Shown here: positions 35,591 through 46,040 of the stretch, one piece after another
How the letters are laid out: the number at the start of each line of letters is the position of its first letter
Numbering within the stretch: position 1 is the stretch's first letter
Source of the DNA: Ophioderma brevispina
Lineage: Eukaryota > Echinodermata > Ophiuroidea > Amphilepidida > Ophiodermatidae
DNA length: 64,000 nt
NCBI GenBank assembly: GCA_023653785.1
Contig: JAMKCH010019756.1
Coordinates: forward strand, 1 to 64,000
Reading direction: 5' to 3'
Notes under the pieces: model-generated
What the model saw: only the letters and a program-made list of their open reading frames with translations
What the model was told of the DNA's origin: nothing
Databases searched by the model: none
Made by a program: the position numbers and the translations under genes

Positions 35591-35807
35591 ATTACATAGT
35601 GACGGATGTTAAACAGAATACGAATTTTGTTTCTAAGAAAATCGCATTTGAAAAATCGCGAAATCTAGAGGGTCCGTACACATCCCCACATACGATTCAA
35701 ACAATCAAATCCGATTAACAAGCGAAATTAAGAACTGGAATTTTATTTTAGCTAATATTTATGAATTCGTACTTAATACAATGGATGTAATACATTTGAA
35801 AAGTTAA

Positions 35808-36800
35808 GCATCTTATCCGTCACACCAAAAATTTACGCAAATTGGCGATTATATTCATGACTAAGTGATTAAAGAGCTATTCAGCATCCGTCATTATGGA
35901 ATACAACAATCGGCGTTTTCCGAACATCCGTCAAACCAACGTTCGTCATCGCGAATCGGCTCAATTTGGTTTATTACATAATGACGGATGTTTAGAGATT
36001 TGGGAAAAATTCACCGCTTCGAACTGTAAATATAATATAAATTTCTAATAACAGTAATATTTATACACTCTAAAAATATTTTACTCAATGCGGGGAGTAA
36101 AGCGTGTTGAGTAAAAAGTTTAGTAAAGATTTAATCAGCATGGAGTAAATCACAAATTTCCGTTTTACTCCTCACCCGAGTCAAACTGTGAAATACATGT
36201 TGAGCAAAGCAGTTTTGAAATCTAACTCAACGTTGCGTGACAAAGAAGTTTGACGCAGTCAGACGCAGATCTTAAGCAACGTTGACGACCCACAGACACG
36301 TGCAGCCCAAGAAATGCCGCGGACATATCAATGGCTAATGACATTCTGGTGTCGCGGAACTGATATGGCCATTCTAATATTTTGCACCCATAGATTATAA
36401 TCAGATAATACTAATTACTATTGTGATGATGCAATGTGTTATGATTGTGGAGTTGGTGAGATTCCGACGTAACCGGACTATGTCTACGGTACCTCATATG
36501 GATTCGGCAACCTTTCACCGAGTGACTTGATGCCTGTATCAGTGTGAGGGCTGTGTATTCCAATGTGGATTCGCTATTGCTCAGTAAACTTATAGGTTGT
36601 ATTTGTGCCAGCATGATATTTTCAATTAATCTGACAAATTTATTACCTATAGTGTTACTGGTGCATGTACATCGGTACACGACTACACGACGTGCAGGTG
36701 CATCTATACATATCATGATTTTGAACCACCAGGACTTCGAAGAAAAAGGTAAAGTAATGAAAATAATTATGTCCTTGTAGATTTTGTGTTATTTTTTAAA
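35808..36800. repeat. ~1-kb duplication, copy 1
   Basis: Nearly identical to 36820-38126, starting at 'gcatcttatccgtcacacc' and ending at 'tgtgttattttttaaa'. It differs by scattered single bases, a 9-bp indel ('atcaagctt', present in copy 2) and the absence of the T3 element present in copy 2. It carries the empty site at TTAA 36131-36134. Frames of 78-101 codons occur in both copies but have no known motif and lie inside the inverted-end element at 36064-38723. Confidence 0.92.
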
Positions 36801-36819
36801 AAAAAAAAAAAAAAAAAAA
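36798..36819. repeat. A22 homopolymer at duplication junction
   Basis: The run lies exactly between copy 1 and copy 2. Copy 2 has only three A at the corresponding end point. Confidence 0.85.
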
Positions 36820-38126
36820 GCATCTTATCCGTCACACCAAAAATTTACGCAAATTGGCGATTATATTCATGACTAAGTGATTAAAGAGCTATTCAGCATC
36901 CGTCATTATGGAATACAACAATCGGCGTTTTCCGAACATCCGTCAAACCAACGTTCGTCATCGCGAATCGGCTCAATTTGGTTTATTACATAATGACGGA
37001 TGTTTAGAGATTTGGGAAAAATTCACCGCTTCGAACTGTAAATATAATATAAATTTCTAATAACAGTAATATTTATACACTCTAAAAATATTTTACTCAG
37101 TGCGGGGAGTAAAGCGTGTTGAGTAAAAAGTTTAGTAAAGATTTAAAGGTCCATGGCCCGATCGCTAATATCCTCGTCCCCCGAAGCCCCCGGTTTTACC
37201 GGAAGTGGTCAACATTTTGGTATCAGAAGAAAACTACTATTTTTCTAATTTACCCTGTGCCCCATTTTGGTCGACCAATATTAATTTTACACAGTACTCT
37301 ATGGGCTTACAAAATCACGTATTTAGCTCTCACGTATTTATCAAAACGGATTGAAATATCGGCGCGAAACTTTACAGATGGGGTTTTGGAGTGAAGGCCA
37401 ATCTAATAAGATGAAAACTTCATATCCTTAAATCGGGCCATCCCCCTTTAATCAGCATGGAGTAAATCACAAATTTCCGTTTTACTCCTCACCCGAGTAA
37501 AACTGTGAAATACATGTTGAGCAAAGCAGTTTTGAAATCTAACTCAACGTTGCGTGACAAAGAAGTTTGACGCAGTCAGACGCAGATCTTAAGCAACGTT
37601 GACGACCCACAGACACGTGCAGCCCAAGAAATGCCGCGGACATATCAATGGCTAATGACATTCTGGTGTCGCGGAACTGATATGGCCATTCTAATATTTT
37701 GCACCCATAGATTATAATCAGATAATAATAATTACTATTGTGATGATGCAATGTGTTATGATTGTGGAGTTGGTGAGATTCCGACGTAACTGGACTCTGT
37801 CTACGGTACCTAATATCAAGCTTATGGATTCGGCAACCTTTCACCGAGTGACTTGATGCCTGTATCAGTGTGAGGGCTGTGTATTCCAATGGGGATTCGC
37901 TATTGCTCAGTAAACTTATAGGTTGTATTTGTGCCAGCATGATATTTTCAATTAATCTGACAAATTTATTACCTATAGTGTTACTGGTGCATGTACATCG
38001 GTACACGACTACACGACGTGCAGGTGCATCTATACATATCATGATTTTGAACCACCAGGACTTCGAAGAAAAAGGTAAAGTAATGAAAATAATTATGTCC
38101 TTGTAGATTTTGTGTTATTTTTTAAA
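36820..38126. repeat. ~1-kb duplication, copy 2 (with inserted T3)
   Basis: Same sequence as 35808-36800 plus the 305-bp T3 insertion (37147-37451) and a 9-bp insertion near 37815. Removing both gives the length of copy 1. The low divergence points to a recent event or to two alleles. Confidence 0.92.
37143..37451 (+). mobile_element. TTAA-flanked miniature element, family T3 (copy 3, with known empty site)
   Basis: The left end is TTAAAGGTCCATGGCCCGAT. The right end, inverted, is TTAAAGGGGGATGGCCCGAT. Removing 37147-37451 restores exactly the sequence at 36122-36145, where a single TTTAA is present. This proves an insertion with TTAA (or TTTAA) duplication. The interior has 'ccggttttaccggaagtggtc', 'gaccaatattaattttacacagta' and 'caaaacggattgaaatatc', shared with 8494-8811 and 21420-21738. 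About 301 bp, no coding capacity. Confidence 0.9.
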
Positions 38127-39479
38127 TACCAAGAATACCAAAGTTAAGTAAATCTTGCTTGTGTCCTTTTGATGTTTGAAAGAGTAGTTCCATTAAAGAA
38201 ATCAAGTCAGAATATCTGGAAGTTTCGAGTACACTGAACAGGCCATTTTACTCAACCTGGTGAGCAACCTGTAGCTTTCTGATAACTAAACATTTTGCTT
38301 TATACCTGCATCCAAAGTATTTACTCAATATCAAATGAGTAATATTAATGTTGCTCACCAGTTGGGCAAACAGTGTGCTCAACATCACTTGAGTCAAAAC
38401 ATGTCACTCAACGATTGAGCAAGAAATCTACTCAAATACAGAACAAAATGTTACTCCTTGTGGGTTGAGTAAAGTTTTATCACCCTGTTGAGTAAAAAAA
38501 AAGGTCACAGCTCAACTGTTGAGTAAAGTGGAGTAAAATTTTACTCAAAAAATGTGAGTCAAATATTGACTCTTTTACTGGGATAATGTTTACTACAAGG
38601 CAAAGTAAAACTGCTACTCAACCTTTGTTGAGGTAAGTTTACTCAACAAAATAGCTGTGACTTTTTAACTACCATATGGAGTGAAAAATTACTCAGGTTG
38701 AGTAAACAAAATTTTAGAGTGTAAAATTAATATGATATTTTGCACGTGTCAGTTATACAAACAAAAGTATTTAAAAAGCCCTGCTGTGATATTAGTTCAG
38801 CAGTTAAAGGGGATTTTCTGCCAGAATCGTTTTTTTTTTTGAAGAAAGCATGAAACTTGGTACATGACTTCTATAGCATCAAAGGTTCCGAAAAAAATAG
38901 ACCCAACTTATTATTTTCCCTGGTGGCCGCCATATTGAATTCCAAAATGGCCTCCAAAATCACAATTTTTTGGACATATCTTTAATTCTACAGCAAATAA
39001 AATCAAATTTGAGGTGTCTAAACCTATGTTTTTGATACCAATGAACCTCTTGGTGATCTCAGAATTTTATTTGGAGGCTGCCATATTGAATTTCAAGATG
39101 GCCATATGAAATTTTCAAAATGGCTATCAAATTTGCCATTTTTAGCCATATTTCCAGTTCTGTAGCAGTTCTGATTAAAGTTCAGGTGTCTATATCTATG
39201 CTTTTCATACCCAAGAACTTTCAGTGATCATTAGTTGTTTTTCAGGTAAAAAATAGACCCAAAAATATTACGCCCCCTGGTGGCCGCCATATTGAATTCC
39301 AAAATGGCCCCCAAAATAATCGTTTTTTAGCCATAATTCTTTTTCTACAGCACCTAGAGGCAAGATTCAAGTGTCTATACCTTATTTTATGACACCAAGG
39401 AATCCTTTGATGTCTTATAAATTTCATCCAATGGTTCCATCATTGAGTTTTTAAGATGGCCGCAATAATTGGCCAATTC

Positions 39480-40486
39480 GGTGAAGTCAAGACGTCAACT
39501 GGTCGCAAAGGCCCTAAATTTCACGGATTCTCGTGATATGTTAGAGGTGCCACTGCCTACTGGGAATGGGCTTCCCCCAAGCTCAAGAACAAGAGCGGAT
39601 AAAGTACACCTCGGCAACTAAGACCGGGCCCTCAAGCGCTCAGGGCAAGCAGGGAAGGAAAAGAAGCGACATCCTCCCCCCCCCCCATCCAAGATGGGCG
39701 CTCAGCCAGCCGCTACCCCCTAGCAGGGCTATCAGGCCCCTCAGAACCAGGAGATGGCACCGGCGGTAAATAGGCGGGAAAGCTCCGTGGTAAATGACGG
39801 AGGTGTAAGGGCAAAGACAAAGGTCGGGGTCAATCCAAGGGTTGTGGTGGTCAAGGCGGCCAAGCCGCTGTGGCAGGAGATATAGTCCTCCGGGCTCACA
39901 GTCCGGGAACAATGGTGAACAATGGGGCAATCAATTCAGTTGACTCTTCACGCAACATTAGTTTCACGCTTCATTCCGTTGTCGTCTATGGAACCCGGAC
40001 TATGATACCTGCCGGACTTTGATTACTTTCACACCGGTCGCCTATGACTACCCAGGATAGCCCTCTTGCCACCTGTGGGTGGGCGGTCATTTCATGGAAT
40101 TTGCAGGAGCATGGCAGGCAGTGACCGCGGACCTTTGGGTTCTGCACGTGGTAACCCGCAAAGATACTCGCGGCCTGTCTACCCCCATTCCGAAGGGTGA
40201 TGTTTATCTACCTGTTTTCTCACAAAGAACCTGACCTTGCCTGTTATGCCCCACCCAGTGTTTCTCCAGGACCAGGCATTAGCCGCGGGATGGGGTCAGA
40301 GAAACATTGGTTCCCACACTAAAGTGGTATCAAGCATACTGAAAGGCTTTGGAAGACAAAACAGGTTTTCATCTCCTCGGCCCTCTCCCTTAAATCCTTA
40401 AATGCAATTTTGCCACTTTCATAAATCACAGAGCGGACCCGTCTTGGGCTTAGAGGGAAAGCGCTCCTAGGTCTAACAACACAAAT
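39480..40486. other. Interior of F3, unassigned and relatively GC-rich
   Basis: GC-richer than the rest of the window, with a C-run near 39668-39677. Frames of 61-96 codons have no known motif. It could be the remains of a captured or older element, but nothing is recognised. Confidence 0.4.
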
Positions 40487-41338
40487 ACCACTACCTCCTT
40501 TTTGCGGTAATCGTCAGGTTGTTAGTCATTTTCCTCTAGGGACATAAGGGATATAGTCCAGCAGCGTGGAAGTGGGGCTGATGCTACTGCAGCACTGTGT
40601 GTCGGTAGGAGTGAGCACAATCAAGAGCTGTAGGTAAGTCTCTCGGTGAGAGACGGGGACATATACTCTAGAGCCTACCTTCCCTTTCCTTCTTCCACCG
40701 CCTGAGACTATTAGTGGGATACTGTGCAAAATTAAGGTTGTGGAGGGTAGCTACCCGGAGAGGGGCACTCGAATATGAAATGGACATGGGTGTAAGACTC
40801 GTGCTTCCAAACCCAGGGGCATTCGGTGACCCACTGAAAATAGGGGTCTTTGGGTGATAGAGAGCCAAATTGCCACAAAATTGGAGGTTCCGAATGACAA
40901 ATTTACAAAATTTTCCAAAAAGTGGGGTCTTTGGGTGAGATTTTTGCAAACTTTTCTAACAAATAGAAGTCTTTGGGTGAAAATAGGGGTCTTTTGATGA
41001 TATTGTTAAAATTTTCACAAAATATGGGGTCTTTGGGTGAAATTTAAAAAGTGGGTCTTTGGGTGACAACGAAGGGAGTCTTAACAGCCTTACATACGCG
41101 TCACTTCCAAGATGGGAAGTTTCCCCCGCCCCCGGGGTAGCTATCCAGACCGCGGTATATTTCCCTCTCAGAAGTGAAAGGGGATACGCTAGCGATCAAT
41201 ACCTACCCTGCGTGACCTTAAGACGCACTCACAATGTTTATCCACCTTCAAGGTCTCGGGAAGATTGTATTCTTTACCATTTGGAGAAACAATTTGGGTT
41301 AAGGACGATTCACCGTGCCGATTCACCGCGTGTTGGCG
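40487..41338. repeat. ~850-bp duplication, copy 1
   Basis: Begins 'accactacctcctttttgcgg' and ends 'accgcgtgttggcg'. Nearly identical to 41713-42566, differing by scattered substitutions and 1-2 base indels. It contains the GGGGTCTTTGGGTGA block (40841-41075). Frames conserved between the copies (93-95 codons) show no known domain. Confidence 0.92.
40841..41075. repeat. Irregular repeats of GGGGTCTTTGGGTGA
   Basis: Six or seven copies of (g)gGTCTTTGGGTGA are spread over 235 bp and separated by AT-rich spacers such as 'aaattttcacaaaatat'. A second set lies at 42067-42302 in the other duplicate. Confidence 0.85.
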
Positions 41339-41713
41339 TGGTCTAGCGGTTAGAGAGCTTGCCTTTGGACCCAATGGTCCCCGGTTCAAATCTCAGTGGG
41401 GCCTACTTGCTGGATTTATTCTAGGTACTCAATTCTGGATTTAATTAGTAGAGGAGCTATTGATTAAAATCAGAATTGTCACTCTCCTCATGGTTCATTT
41501 GATATGGGCAAATGAACCATGAAAGCTCTAACTGTACCCATTGTGTGTGTCTCGTCAATGTTTGGATGTAGCAACAGGGCGCTGATTAAGCTGCTGCCAT
41601 TTGTAAAGTTGCTTTGTCTCTGTCTAAAATATGTTAAATAAATAATGTTAAGCGCTGTGATACTTGGTTTATCCTTGTAAGAGCGCTATATTAAAAAAAA
41701 AAAAAAAAAAAAA
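41337..41713 (+). mobile_element. tRNA-derived SINE, family A (copy 2, poly-A end)
   Basis: A box 'tggtctagcggtt' at 41339-41351 and B-box-like 'ggttcaaatctc' at 41383-41394 form a tRNA-like head. The body matches the SINE at 2117 ('attgattaaaatcagaat', 'catggttcatt', 'catgaaagc'). The 3' end has 'aagcgctgtgatac' and 'taagagcgctata', followed by A21 (41693-41713). It sits exactly where copy 1 of the 850-bp duplication stops. Confidence 0.85.
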
Positions 41714-42566
41714 CCACTACCTCCTTTTTTGCGGTAATCGTCAGGTTGTTAGTCATTTTCCTCTAGGGACATAAGGGATATAGTACAGCAGCGTGGAAGA
41801 GGGGCTGATGCTACTGCAGCACTGTGTGCCGGTAGAAGTGAGCACAATCAAGAGCTGTAGGTAAGGCTCTCGGTGAGAGACGGGGACATATACTCTAGAG
41901 CCTACCTTCCCTTTCCTTCTTCCACCGCCTGAGACTACTAGTGGGATACTGTGCAAAATTAAGGTTGTGGAGGGTAGCTACCCGGAGAGGGGCACTCGAA
42001 TATGAAATGGACATGGGTGTAAGACTCGTGCTTCCAAACCCAGGTGCATTCGGTGACCCACTGAAAATAGGGGTCTTTGGGTGATAGAGAGCCAAATTGC
42101 CACAAAATTGGAGGTTCCGAATGACAAATTTACAAAATTTTCAAAAAAATGGGGTCTTTGGGTGAGATTTTTGCAAACTTTTCTAACAAATAGAAGTCTT
42201 TGGGTGAAAATAGGGGTCTTTTGATGATATTGTTAAAATTTTTCACAAGATATGGGGTCTTTGGGTGAAATTTAAAAAGTGGGTCTTTGGGTGACAACGA
42301 AGGGAGTCTTAACAGCCTTACATACGCGTCACTTCCAAGATGGGAAGTTTCCCCCGCCCCCGGGGTAGCTATCGAGACCGCGGTATATTTCCCTCTCAGA
42401 AGTGAAAGGGGATACGCTAGCGATCAATACCTACCCTGCGTGACCTTAAGACGCACTCACAATGTTTATCCACCTGCAAGGTCTCGGGAAGATTGTATTC
42501 TTTACCATTTGGAGAAACAATTTGGGTTAAGGACGATTCACCGTGCCGATTCACCGCGTGTTGGCG
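41713..42566. repeat. ~850-bp duplication, copy 2
   Basis: Starts immediately after the SINE poly-A and ends at 'gtgttggcg', after which it continues into 'gttaatcatccgaaa' instead of the SINE. See copy 1 for content. Confidence 0.92.
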
Positions 42567-43190
42567 GTTAATCATCCGAAATTTAGTGCGCGCTGCCGGT
42601 GGACTATTTTCACGGTAGCGTACGTTTTATATATGTTCAGTTCGGGCCCAAACGAGACATAACTGCTAGAAATCTGTATTTTAATCAATATTTTTGAATT
42701 AAAAATCTTTCCGCCATCTTATAATCCAATATGGTAGCCACCTGAAAAACAACTTATGATCACTGAAAGTTCCTGGGTATGAAAAACATAGATATAGACA
42801 CCTGAACTTTAATCAGAACTGCTACAGAACTGGAAATATGGCTAAAAATGCCAACTTTGACAGCTATTTTGAAAATTTCATGCGGCCATCTTGAAATTCA
42901 ATATGGCAGCCTCCAAATAAAATTCTGAGATCACAAGAGGTTCATTGGTATCAAAAACATAGCTTTAGACACCTCAAAGTTGGTTTTAGTTGCTGTAGAA
43001 TTAAAGATATGTCCAAAAAATTGTGATATTTTGGCGGCCGTTTTTGAATTCAATATGGCGGCCACCAGGGGGCGTAATATTTTTTTTTCGGAACCTCTGA
43101 TGCTATAGAAGTCATGTACCAAGTTTCATGCTTTCTTCAAAAAATGAACGATTCTCATGCTTAACAGCTCTACTATATCACGTATGCATT

Positions 43191-43629
43191 TCTTTGATAG
43201 CGGGCTCAACATTCGTCACTATTTAATGCATCAAAGCCTTTGTTATGTAACATACGTCAAAATTACCACTAATTGAGATTAATAATTAATGAAGTACTTG
43301 CAAGGTATGCACTTGGCATGTTTGAAGATTTTGGTATTTAGTACCATTTCCCTTAATTTCGTAAAAATGATAAAACAATCAACATCCGTCACTATGGTAT
43401 ACACCCGACGATTTATGATTTCTAGGGTGTATATCGCCACCCTACTTAATTGATCAGTCTCTTCCGAACATATCACCATAAACTTAGTCCACAATTAACC
43501 CTTTACGAACTGTGTCCTTAGCAATCATTTGCTTGCTGCAAACATGCTTGTGTAACTTACGATGTTGTGGCTTTTATAATAATAATACTAATAATAACTG
43601 GTTTATTTAATCTCGTATCGTAGCCGGTT
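43191..43629. other. Sequence with inverted copies of the GACGGATGTT motif
   Basis: 'caacattcgtcactat' (43208) and 'aacatccgtcactatggtata' (43381) are minus-strand copies of the motif found at 35594-35610, 35975-35992 and in the duplicate. The second extends to 'cgccgggtgtat' in the same order as at 35581. No gene. Confidence 0.55.
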
Positions 43630-43840
43630 TGAAATGTACCCCTGTATACATTTTACCCCCTTATATTAGAAAGTTCCCCATATTTCCCAGATGTTGAACC
43701 CAGAAATTCTGATTCAGCACCCTTCAAACTATAGAAAAACATCTTCAAACCTTCTTCCCCAAACTTCTAGAATGTGATTCTGATTTATAACCCTACTAAT
43801 CATATGTGTGGTACAAGATAGCTATACCCTCCCGAGTCCA
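43630..43840 (+). repeat. Dispersed repeat E, copy 1
   Basis: Shares with 51775-51945: 'ttaccc.cttat', 'aagttccccatatttcccag', 'cccttcaaac', 'agaaaaacatcttcaaacctt.ttccccaaac.tctaga', 'ataaccctact'. Family unknown. Confidence 0.65.
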
Positions 43841-43960
43841 TTGATACCAAAGTACAAACATACCTTGTATGACGTCACTGTCACAGTGACGTCAAACATG
43901 AGGTTGGATTTTTTGGGTCATGTAGGTAAAGGGGAACGACCTGTATACAGGAACGGAGTG
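43840..43960 (+). mobile_element. T1-like fragment with a TGACGTCA palindrome
   Basis: 'ccattgataccaaagtac', 'acata' and a double 'gacgtca' match the T1 block at 49818-49868. The arms GACGTCACTG and CAGTGACGTC (43871-43893) form a palindrome around a 3-nt loop. Confidence 0.45.
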
Positions 43961-44013
43961 CCATCTCTTTCGAAGCGATAGGGCCAGACTCCACATATAT
44001 TTTTGCGTAGGGG

Positions 44014-44245
44014 GCTCGCCAACCCTCATCTACAAGCGGAGTCTGTTACCCTTCCCGACATTGATAAATGCCGGTACCCATTTATTACACCCCTGGGTGG
44101 AGATGAGTAATTAAGGTAAAGAAGTAGCTTACTCAAGGGCACAACCGTGGCCGCATGACTCGAACCCAGACCTTTGGGTTGCGGACGACGCTCAATCCAC
44201 GGGACCCACACATGATGTGGGTGGTCAAAGTAGCGCACACATCTC
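44014..44245 (-). mobile_element. tRNA-derived SINE, family B (copy 2, minus strand)
   Basis: The body is the same as at 5268-5518: 'gccggtacccatttatta.acc.ctgggtggaga', 'aaggtaaag', 'ctcaagggcacaac'. The B-box complement 'gactcgaaccc' lies at 44158-44168, and the tRNA-like head is near 44200-44240. Reads leftwards. Confidence 0.7.
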
Positions 44246-45400
44246 TTATACATAACTCAAATATACGATAAACTAGTGTAACGGTATCCTTAGCACAAAA
44301 ATGGATTTCTGCTTGTCCGTGTCTTTCAATGGGAAATTAGCTTTTCTTCTTTCATAACCGTAGGCCCGATTTTGTGCAACTGGCTTATATCGACCAAGGC
44401 TTCAAAGAAAAAAATCCTGTTGCGCGGCGTGACAAAATAAAATAGGTTGAGATACCGACAAAATGTCGAGGGTTAGGGTTTTAGGGTTTAAAACGGACAA
44501 TAAATAGTTAAATTGGACAACATCTGATCAGATTATACAACAGCAATATTAATTGGACGTCTCCACAACAATTTGAAATTTTGTACTGACTCAACCTGCT
44601 CCTAAGACCCAAATGTGCCTTGTTGCTATACGAGTATGTTTAATTTGACAGAGGACACCACCCCCCCACTACCCAAAATCTATTGAACCATCGGCTTTGA
44701 TATACTGGTCCGTGTGTATCCTTTAATTATGTGATTCGCAAATACACAAATTCCTGCAAAAAATTGTCAATAACTTCACTTGACGTATACTGGAATGCCG
44801 AATGCATTCGAAATTTAATAAAGATCTTTTGAAAAGGTTAATTTTCCCAAAAGACAATGTAAGAGCAAGCGAAACTTTAGCTCAATTCAGCTACTTTCGA
44901 TAAACTTGATCACTTTTTGTTTTCGAACGGGGCAAGGACGATTTTAAGATTATTTTGTTGGGCAATCTGAATAATGAGATGTCGCAATCATAAAGTCAAG
45001 ATACAAGATTGGTTGGGAAGTCAAAAGGCTTATTTGAAAGCCCAGTGGCAAATACAGAAGATGTACCATACGACATCTTTTACGGGCTGTTTATTTGACA
45101 CTGGCCCGTATCAAATACATCCGAGTGGAATATGATAAGTGACGGGAATTTAAAAGAAGAGGCATTCATATGCACTTTTATTGAGCAACTCGAGACACGG
45201 AGATTTTTGGTCTAGCTATATAGGTAAGTACTATAGATAGGATTGTGTTGTACAAGGATGAAACTTGTAAGCGAATCACAGTTCCAATCTGGGGGTTGTT
45301 TGTGTGTTTGTGTGTGTGTGGGGGGTGTCCTGTTGTAGAGGATAGTCTAAAGTTTGTTATCAGGGTTCCAGAGTGATCGAAAAGGCAAAAGCCATTTAGC
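44246..45400. other. Unassigned sequence, short TTAGGG-like stretch
   Basis: No gene. 'ggttagggttttagggttt' at about 44469-44488 resembles two to three TTAGGG units but is too short to call an interstitial telomere. Confidence 0.4.
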
Positions 45401-46040
45401 GGCAATTTTGGCGTAGAAATGCCTTTTGATCACCAAATTTTGACAGAAGGACCACATGACCTGAGCACAGAACAAATCTGATGTCTAGGTCACACGCAGG
45501 TCAAAGATCACCAACCACATAGGTCCAAGGTTCCCACAAGAGGGGAAATTAGTCTTACTGAAAATGAGATTGCTGTCTGTCAGCTATGTGTTTCGGTACG
45601 CTTTGACCATATGGGCTTCGCGTATTTGGGAATGAGGGGTAGGGGAGCGCCAGGTTGTAACCTCAGAGTGGACCCAAACAGGTGAAAGTCCATATATGGA
45701 GGGCAAATGTTATTAGAAAATCCTCATGACCACAAAATTTGGTCAAAAGAGCTGTTGATTTGAGCACAAAAATTTGAGGTCAAAGGTCACAAACAGATAG
45801 TCAAGTGGTCTTCACGCCAGAAATGTCCTTGTGCTTTGAAAATATGAGGGTCTGCTATGTGGCCATGACAGTAGGGGAGGACCGTCTGACGTTTGTTATA
45901 GAGTTAAGACCCCCAAAGGTCAAAGGTTATCTGGATGTCAATTGCATAGAAGTTTCCTATTGACACCAAATTCGGCTCCAGTCTGAGTTCACGATATTTG
46001 ACCTCGTAGGTTCATCTACAGGTCAATTTGCGTAGAATAT
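45401..46040. repeat. AGGTCA-rich tandem array, left part
   Basis: Units start at 'gtcaattgcatagaaat..c' and run through 'gaccacaaaatttggtcaaaag', 'tgacctgagcacaaaac' and 'tgaggtcaaaggtcacacacaggtca'. Unit starts lie near 45401, 45699, 45932 and 46019, giving units of about 230-300 bp, the last one short. They contain a perfect AGGTCAAAGGTCA at 45777-45789, near-perfect versions at 45498-45510 and 45917-45929, and AGGTCA-N5-AGGTCA at 45487-45503. The array resumes after the LINE. Confidence 0.8.

Larger units (their letters stand above)
36064..38723. mobile_element. TA-flanked inverted-end element with TTGAGTAAA/TTTACTCAA repeats
   Basis: The left end is CACTCTAAAAATATTTTACTC after TA at 36064-36065 (a second copy of this end lies at 37077 through the duplication). 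The right end inverted is CACTCTAAAATTTTGTTTACTC, followed by TA at 38722-38723. The right half (38230-38715) is packed with some twenty TTGAGTAAA, GAGTAAA or inverted TTTACTCAA units. Many subterminal copies of a short motif are typical of transposase-binding regions. No transposase frame. The boundaries are blurred by the 1-kb duplication. Confidence 0.6.
38785..43190. mobile_element. Fold-back element F3, ~500-bp inverted arms
   Basis: The left arm (about 38785-39310) is the reverse complement of the right arm (about 42698-43190). Pairing blocks include 'gaagaaagcatgaaacttgg', 'catgacttctatagcatc', 'ggtggccgccatattgaatt', 'aggtgtctaaacctatgttttt', 'ggaggctgccatattgaatt' and 'cagttctgattaaagttcag'. 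The left arm itself holds degenerate repeats of a 'gccgccatattgaattccaaaatggc' unit about 140-215 bp apart. Inside lie unassigned DNA, a duplicated ~850-bp segment and a SINE. Confidence 0.85.

Noticed and set aside
37539..38042. 167-codon minus-strand frame, the longest in the window
   Set aside because: It lies in the duplicated inverted-end element; the frame in copy 1 is shorter (101 codons) and the residues show no domain.
40487..42566. LTR retrotransposon with 850-bp LTRs
   Set aside because: The sequence between the repeats is only a SINE with poly-A; there is no primer-binding site, polypurine tract, TG..CA ends or coding region.
44460..44492. Interstitial telomere (TTAGGG)n
   Set aside because: Only two to three imperfect units; expected by chance at this scale.
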